From: Bacilli bacterium
GTDB lineage: Bacteria > Bacillota_I > Bacilli_A > RFN20 > CAG-288
Assembly (NCBI GenBank): GCA_900769965.1
Contig: CAAGIQ010000050.1
Span: 1-9,509, forward strand
DNA length: 9,509 nt
Direction: 5' to 3'
Each line of letters starts with the position of its first letter. Position 1 is the first letter of the stretch. Below the pieces are notes generated by a model, which saw nothing but the letters and a program-made list of their open reading frames with translations, was not told the DNA's origin and made no database searches. A program made the translations under genes and the position numbers. Positions 5,998 to 9,509 of the stretch are shown here, piece after piece.

Positions 5998-7094
5998 TGG
6001 ACTTATTAAGAAGTTTATATATTCATATCCCTTTTTGCGACAATATCTGTTCTTATTGTGATTTTTCGCATCTTTTAAGTAGAACTAATTATCAGAAAAG
6101 ATATCTTGCTAGACTAAAAGAAGACATATCTAAGATTGAAGATAAAAAGTTGTATTCAATATATATAGGAGGAGGAACACCTTCTTCTTTAAGCGTAGAA
6201 GAATTAGAAGATCTTTTATCGTTTTTATATTCTAAGTTTGAAGTAGCAGAAGAGTTTAGTTTTGAAGCTAACCCGGAGTCAATCGATGAAGAGAAAGTTA
6301 AAGTTCTTGTTAAATATGGGGTAAATAGGGTTAGTTTAGGTGTTCAAACAGTGGATGAAAAGCATCTAAAGCTTCTAAATAGACATCACGATATAAAGAT
6401 GATAAATAAAGCTTGCGATGTCCTTCATAGATATAATCTAAACAATATCAACTTCGACTTTATTTATGGATTAGAAGATGAAGATGAGTCAAATATTGAA
6501 AAGAATATCGCTTTTGCTTTAGAAAACGAGGTTAAACATATTTCTTATTATAGCCTTCAAGTGGAAGAGGGAACAGTTTTATATAATAGCGGGTATAAAG
6601 TCGATGATGATAAGTTAGCTACTTATTATGAAAAGATTGTTAGTAGGTTAGAAGAAGTCGGTTTTAAGAGATACGAAGTTTCTAATTTTGCTAAAGAAGG
6701 ATATGAATCGAAACATAATCTAGTTTATTGGCAAAATAAAGAATATTATGGTGAAGGTTTATCCGCTTCGATGTATATAGATAATATTAGAGAGACTAAA
6801 ACTAGAAATATCATCGATTATTTAAAAGGAGAAAAACTTGTAGCTTTTAAAGAAGTATTAACTAAAGAAGATGATGAATTCAATTACCTAATGTTGAATT
6901 TAAGACTTGTAAAAGGTTTTTCTCTAACTGAATTTAAAAATCGATATAAAAAAGATTTCTTAAAAGAATATAGGAAAGAAATCGAAAAGATTAAAGATTC
7001 AGTTGTAGTTGAGAATGATTATTTCAGAGTTAAAAGTGATAAAATATTCATATTAGATAGCTTGTTAGTAGACTTGCTTCATTTCAAGGATTAG
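5997..7094 (+). CDS. hemW: HemW-type radical SAM heme chaperone (HemN-like)
   Basis: The 365-residue cytoplasmic protein starts with YIHIPFCDNICSYCDF. Its CxxxCxxC cysteines (Cys14, Cys18, Cys21) bind the radical-SAM [4Fe-4S] cluster. IGGGTPSSL (57-65), EANPESI, VNRVSLGVQT and the HemW-type block KHNLVYWQNKEYYGEG follow. HemW proteins bind heme and deliver it to respiratory enzymes; they are often misannotated as coproporphyrinogen dehydrogenase HemN, which is longer and has further N-terminal features. The length fits HemW (about 370-390). No heme biosynthesis gene is visible here, so heme use by this organism cannot be judged. The start ATG shares its A with the stop of the Fic-like gene (TAATG) and has no clear ribosome binding site, pointing to translational coupling. 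Confidence 0.88.
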   Translation: MDLLRSLYIHIPFCDNICSYCDFSHLLSRTNYQKRYLARLKEDISKIEDKKLYSIYIGGGTPSSLSVEELEDLLSFLYSKFEVAEEFSFEANPESIDEEKVKVLVKYGVNRVSLGVQTVDEKHLKLLNRHHDIKMINKACDVLHRYNLNNINFDFIYGLEDEDESNIEKNIAFALENEVKHISYYSLQVEEGTVLYNSGYKVDDDKLATYYEKIVSRLEEVGFKRYEVSNFAKEGYESKHNLVYWQNKEYYGEGLSASMYIDNIRETKTRNIIDYLKGEKLVAFKEVLTKEDDEFNYLMLNLRLVKGFSLTEFKNRYKKDFLKEYRKEIEKIKDSVVVENDYFRVKSDKIFILDSLLVDLLHFKD

Positions 7095-7096
7095 TT

Positions 7097-8311
7097 ATGT
7101 TACCTAGCATTAAAACTTTATTTAAAATCGGGAGAGGACCTTCTTCTTCCCACACCTTTGCTCCTTATAGAGCTTCGAAGATCTTTCTTAAGTCTTTGGA
7201 AAATGTCGATTATGACTGCATTAGAGTAACTTTATATGGCTCTTTAGCGTTAACTGGTAAGGGTCATCTTACCGATAAAGTTATATATGAGGCTTTAGAA
7301 GGGATTAAAACTATTGTCGATTTCGATTACAAAACTCAGGTTAATCATCCGAACACGATGATTTTTAAAGCCTATAATAAATTCTCAAAAGAAGTTAAAT
7401 CAATTACATTCATCTCCTTAGGTGGCGGAAGGTTAAAAATAGGTGAAGAGATAGAAAAAGAGAATAACGAGTGCTATCCTTTCTCTAATTTTAACGAGCT
7501 TAAGAATTACATGGTTGAAAACGATATGTCTATTAGAGATGTGGTTCTTAAGTTTGATGATAAAGATATCTTAGACTATCTTGAAACAGTTCATGAAGCG
7601 ATGTTTAAATCAGTTGAAGATGGGTTAAATCAAGAAGGGTCAATCGCCGGGGAATTAAATCTTAAAAGAGTTGCTAAAAGCATATATAAAGAAGCTTTAA
7701 GTAAAGATAACGAGGAGAGAAACCTCTTATTGTTAACTTCTTACGCTTATGCGGTAGCTGAGATGAATACTGGAGGTGGGGTGATAGTTACTGCTCCAAC
7801 TTGCGGAAGTGCTGGAGTTATTCCTTCGATCATCTACCACATCGAAAAAGAACGTAAAATAGATAAAGAAAAAGTGCTTGATGGCCTTATGATGGCAGGG
7901 TTATTAGGTTTGATAATAAGAAGAAATGCGACGATTTCAGGAGCAGTAGGTGGGTGTCAAGCTGAGATTGGTTCAGCCTGTTCTATGGGAGCCGCGCTTC
8001 TATCAACCGCGTTTAATCTAAGCTTATACCAAGTTGAATACGCTTCAGAATTAGCGATGGAACATAACTTAGGTTTAACTTGTGACCCTGTAAAAGGTTA
8101 TGTAGCTATTCCATGTATCGAAAGAAACGCCATCGCTTCATTTAAAGCCTTTAACGCTTTTGTTCTCGCTAAAGATATCGCTCCTCTTAGAAAAAATATG
8201 GTGTCTTTAGACGATGTAATTAAGGTAATGTACGAAACTGGAATCAATCTATCAAAAGACTTCAAAGAGACGTCGAAAGGTGGATTAGCTAAAATTAAGG
8301 TGAGTTGTTAA
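7097..8311 (+). CDS. sdaA: L-serine dehydratase, iron-sulfur-dependent, single-chain
   Basis: The 404-residue enzyme deaminates L-serine to pyruvate and ammonia using a [4Fe-4S] cluster, not PLP. The beta-type domain comes first (GRGPSSSHTFAPYRA, 13-27; LYGSLALTGKGHLTD), then the alpha-type catalytic domain (TAPTCGSAGVIPSI from 232; VGGCQAEIG; LTCDPVKGY; IPCIERNA). Cys287, Cys329 and Cys340 are spaced 42 and 11 residues apart, exactly as the three cluster ligands of the Legionella pneumophila enzyme (as I recall, Cys343, 385, 396). The last residue is Cys404, as in the 'tail-in-mouth' enzyme, where the C-terminal Cys caps the fourth iron. Bacillus subtilis splits this protein into SdaAA and SdaAB; here it is fused, about 50 residues shorter than E. 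coli SdaA. AAGGA at 7086-7090 sets the start, two bases after the hemW stop. Serine as a carbon and nitrogen source fits a fermenter. Confidence 0.93.
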   Translation: MLPSIKTLFKIGRGPSSSHTFAPYRASKIFLKSLENVDYDCIRVTLYGSLALTGKGHLTDKVIYEALEGIKTIVDFDYKTQVNHPNTMIFKAYNKFSKEVKSITFISLGGGRLKIGEEIEKENNECYPFSNFNELKNYMVENDMSIRDVVLKFDDKDILDYLETVHEAMFKSVEDGLNQEGSIAGELNLKRVAKSIYKEALSKDNEERNLLLLTSYAYAVAEMNTGGGVIVTAPTCGSAGVIPSIIYHIEKERKIDKEKVLDGLMMAGLLGLIIRRNATISGAVGGCQAEIGSACSMGAALLSTAFNLSLYQVEYASELAMEHNLGLTCDPVKGYVAIPCIERNAIASFKAFNAFVLAKDIAPLRKNMVSLDDVIKVMYETGINLSKDFKETSKGGLAKIKVSC

Positions 8312-9193
8312 ATGTTTGAAAAGATTAAAGCAAAGATATTATTTGAAAAGTTTTTAGGAAGACCTGATATATCTTTAGCCTATAAAAAGGTCGGGGAAGA
8401 TGATCCGTGGTTTGAGACCATTAATAAAGTACATACTTCTTTAGATAAAATACTTAAGTTAGACCACGAAGTATTAGAAATCCATTCCGAAGATGGATAT
8501 CTTTTAAAAGGTATCTACTATCCTTGTGTTGGCAGTAAGAAGACTGTGATATGTATTCATGGCTATACTTCCCACGCTGAAAGAGAGTGGGCTTTTAACG
8601 GCTTGTTTTATCACGAACTAGGTTATAACGTACTTATTCCTTATCAACGAGCACATGGTATAAGCGAAGGGAAATATATCACTTTTGGTGCTTTAGAATC
8701 AAAAGATAGTATCTTATGGGCTAAAAAGATCAATAGCCTAGTTGAAGATGGAGAAATAATCTTCCACGGTTTAAGTATGGGTGGAGGAGTTTTACTAAAT
8801 CTTTGTGACTTAGAGATTAAGAACGTCAAAGGCTTAATAATAGACGCTCCAAGCTTATCGATTTCAAAGCTTTTTGATAACGTCTCAAAGGAGTTTTTTA
8901 AAGGCAAAAGCGATAAGATTGCTTATTTATGTAAAAAGAGATTCAACGAAGAATTTGATGTAGATATCGAAGATTATAACGGATTAGAAAGAGTTAAAAA
9001 CTCTAGGTATTCAATCTTATTAGCTAGAGGGGAAAACGAGAAACTTCAGGAGTATTTTGATGAGATTATAAAATCTAATCCAAATAAAACCAAGGTTGTA
9101 GTCTTAAAAGGATGCGATCACGGAAACGGAATGTATAAAGAGACTGAAGTTTTTCAATCCGCGATTAAAGAGTTCTTAACTGAAGTTATGTAA
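8312..9193 (+). CDS. Alpha/beta hydrolase (serine hydrolase), substrate unknown
   Basis: The 293-residue alpha/beta-hydrolase-fold protein, close in style to the YqkD/lysophospholipase-like hydrolases of Bacillota, has no clear signal peptide. The oxyanion-hole strand is VICIHGYTS (79-87), followed by the family block YQRAHGISEGKYITFG. The nucleophile elbow is HGLSMGGG with Ser155, and the catalytic His is His270 in GCDHGNG. The acid usually sits as Asp in 'hGxxD' after strand 6. Here that position reads RGENEK, so Glu243 (or Glu241) would have to serve. The ATG directly follows the sdaA stop (TAAATG), with AAGGTGA (8297-8303) inside sdaA as ribosome binding site. It is the last gene of the operon, followed by a terminator. 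Esterase, thioesterase or lipase-like activity is possible; nothing here decides it. Confidence 0.85.
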   Translation: MFEKIKAKILFEKFLGRPDISLAYKKVGEDDPWFETINKVHTSLDKILKLDHEVLEIHSEDGYLLKGIYYPCVGSKKTVICIHGYTSHAEREWAFNGLFYHELGYNVLIPYQRAHGISEGKYITFGALESKDSILWAKKINSLVEDGEIIFHGLSMGGGVLLNLCDLEIKNVKGLIIDAPSLSISKLFDNVSKEFFKGKSDKIAYLCKKRFNEEFDVDIEDYNGLERVKNSRYSILLARGENEKLQEYFDEIIKSNPNKTKVVVLKGCDHGNGMYKETEVFQSAIKEFLTEVM

Positions 9194-9205
9194 ATCGATT
9201 ATAAA

Positions 9206-9229
9206 AGGCGTGGCAAATATGTCACGCCT
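9206..9229. terminator. Bidirectional intrinsic terminator between convergent genes
   Basis: AGGCGTGGC (9206-9214) pairs with GTCACGCCT (9221-9229), nine pairs including one G-T, around the loop AAATAT. On the plus strand a T-rich run follows (TATATTTTTATT). On the minus strand the hairpin is followed by TTTTAT, so it can stop the operon from the left and the ABC transporter gene from the right. Confidence 0.85.
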
Positions 9230-9235
9230 ATATTT

Positions 9236-9509
9236 TTATTCGAGTTCGAAAGCTCCCATGTAAAGTTGATAATACTTTCCTTTAAGAGCAATCAAATCTT
9301 CGTGGCTACCTCTTTCGATTATTCTTCCTTTTTCTAGTACCATAATAGCGTTAGAGTTTTGAACGGTTGATAATCTATGAGCGATAGCGAAGGTTGTTCT
9401 TCCATTCATAAGTTTATCCATACCTTCTTGAATCAAGGATTCTGTATATGTATCAATCGAAGAAGTAGCTTCATCAAGAATTAGTACTGGAGGGTTGATA
9501 ATAGCAGCT
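9236..9509 (-). CDS. ABC exporter (multidrug/lipid type), C-terminal end of the ATPase domain; cut by window edge
   Basis: Reading leftward from the right edge, 90 codons before a TAA at 9238-9236 give the end of a nucleotide-binding domain. The Walker B with catalytic Glu is VLILDEATSSID, whose D-loop is the SSID part. The H-loop is IAHRLST, followed by VLEKGRIIERGSHEDLIALKGKYYQLY, the usual end of MsbA/LmrA/BmrA-like exporters that fuse a transmembrane domain to the ATPase. Walker A, the signature motif and the membrane part lie outside the window. The coding frame is open to the edge, so the internal Met at 9436 is not the start. Such exporters often come as two adjacent half-transporter genes in Bacillota; the partner cannot be seen here. 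The gene is convergent with the serine dehydratase operon and shares its terminator. Confidence 0.9.
   Translation of the reverse strand, partial: AAIINPPVLILDEATSSIDTYTESLIQEGMDKLMNGRTTFAIAHRLSTVQNSNAIMVLEKGRIIERGSHEDLIALKGKYYQLYMGAFELE

Noticed and set aside
8644..8907. Minus-strand 87-codon open frame inside the alpha/beta hydrolase
   Set aside because: It covers the nucleophile elbow of a clear hydrolase on the plus strand and is a shadow frame.
717..9193. Possible Mycoplasma/Spiroplasma genetic code (TGA = Trp)
   Set aside because: All tryptophans seen are TGG and no in-frame TGA occurs in the genes. A code-4 AT-rich genome would use mostly TGA for Trp.

Overview
The window is AT-rich (visibly well under 40% GC) and bacterial. 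Shine-Dalgarno sites lie in front of most genes, arginine is mostly AGA and leucine mostly TTA. Every identified stop is TAA or TAG, and Trp is always TGG, so the standard bacterial code fits and the Mycoplasma-type code (TGA = Trp) does not. The gene families (GPH sugar symporter with a GH2 glycosidase, single-chain Fe-S L-serine dehydratase, ABC exporter) suggest a fermentative, host-associated Bacillota member, possibly near the Erysipelotrichia or the uncultured Mollicutes-related Bacilli. That placement is inference.

Left part (1-4540): a carbohydrate locus. A partial AraC-type regulator (minus strand, cut by the left edge) diverges from a MelB-like GPH sugar:cation symporter and a GH2 beta-galactosidase-type enzyme. 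The 120-bp divergent region holds a direct repeat with 21-bp spacing just upstream of a TATAAT box that has no good -35. That is the geometry of an AraC activator site. A near-perfect cre palindrome lies between the -10 and the ribosome binding site. The simplest model is induction of glycoside uptake and hydrolysis by the AraC protein, with catabolite repression by a CcpA-type protein. A small hairpin with a short T-run separates transporter and enzyme. A stronger terminator closes the locus at 4508-4538.

Middle and right part (4562-9229): a good sigma-A-type promoter (TTGAAT, 17 bp, TATAAT) opens a tight four-gene run whose genes overlap by one base or abut. The genes are a Fic-like protein that has lost the catalytic motif, HemW (radical-SAM heme chaperone), a single-chain [4Fe-4S] L-serine dehydratase ending in Cys, and an alpha/beta hydrolase. 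HemW and serine dehydratase both need Fe-S clusters; no other link among the four is evident. A hairpin with T-runs on both sides (9206-9229) ends this operon and serves the convergent gene at the right edge, the C-terminal end of an ABC exporter.

No RNA genes, insertion sequences, CRISPR arrays or phage genes were seen. Most of the window is ordinary housekeeping and sugar metabolism. The items most worth a second look are the catalytically degenerate Fic-like protein, the divergent control region, the basic hydrophobic tail of the GH2 enzyme and the C-terminal Cys of the serine dehydratase.
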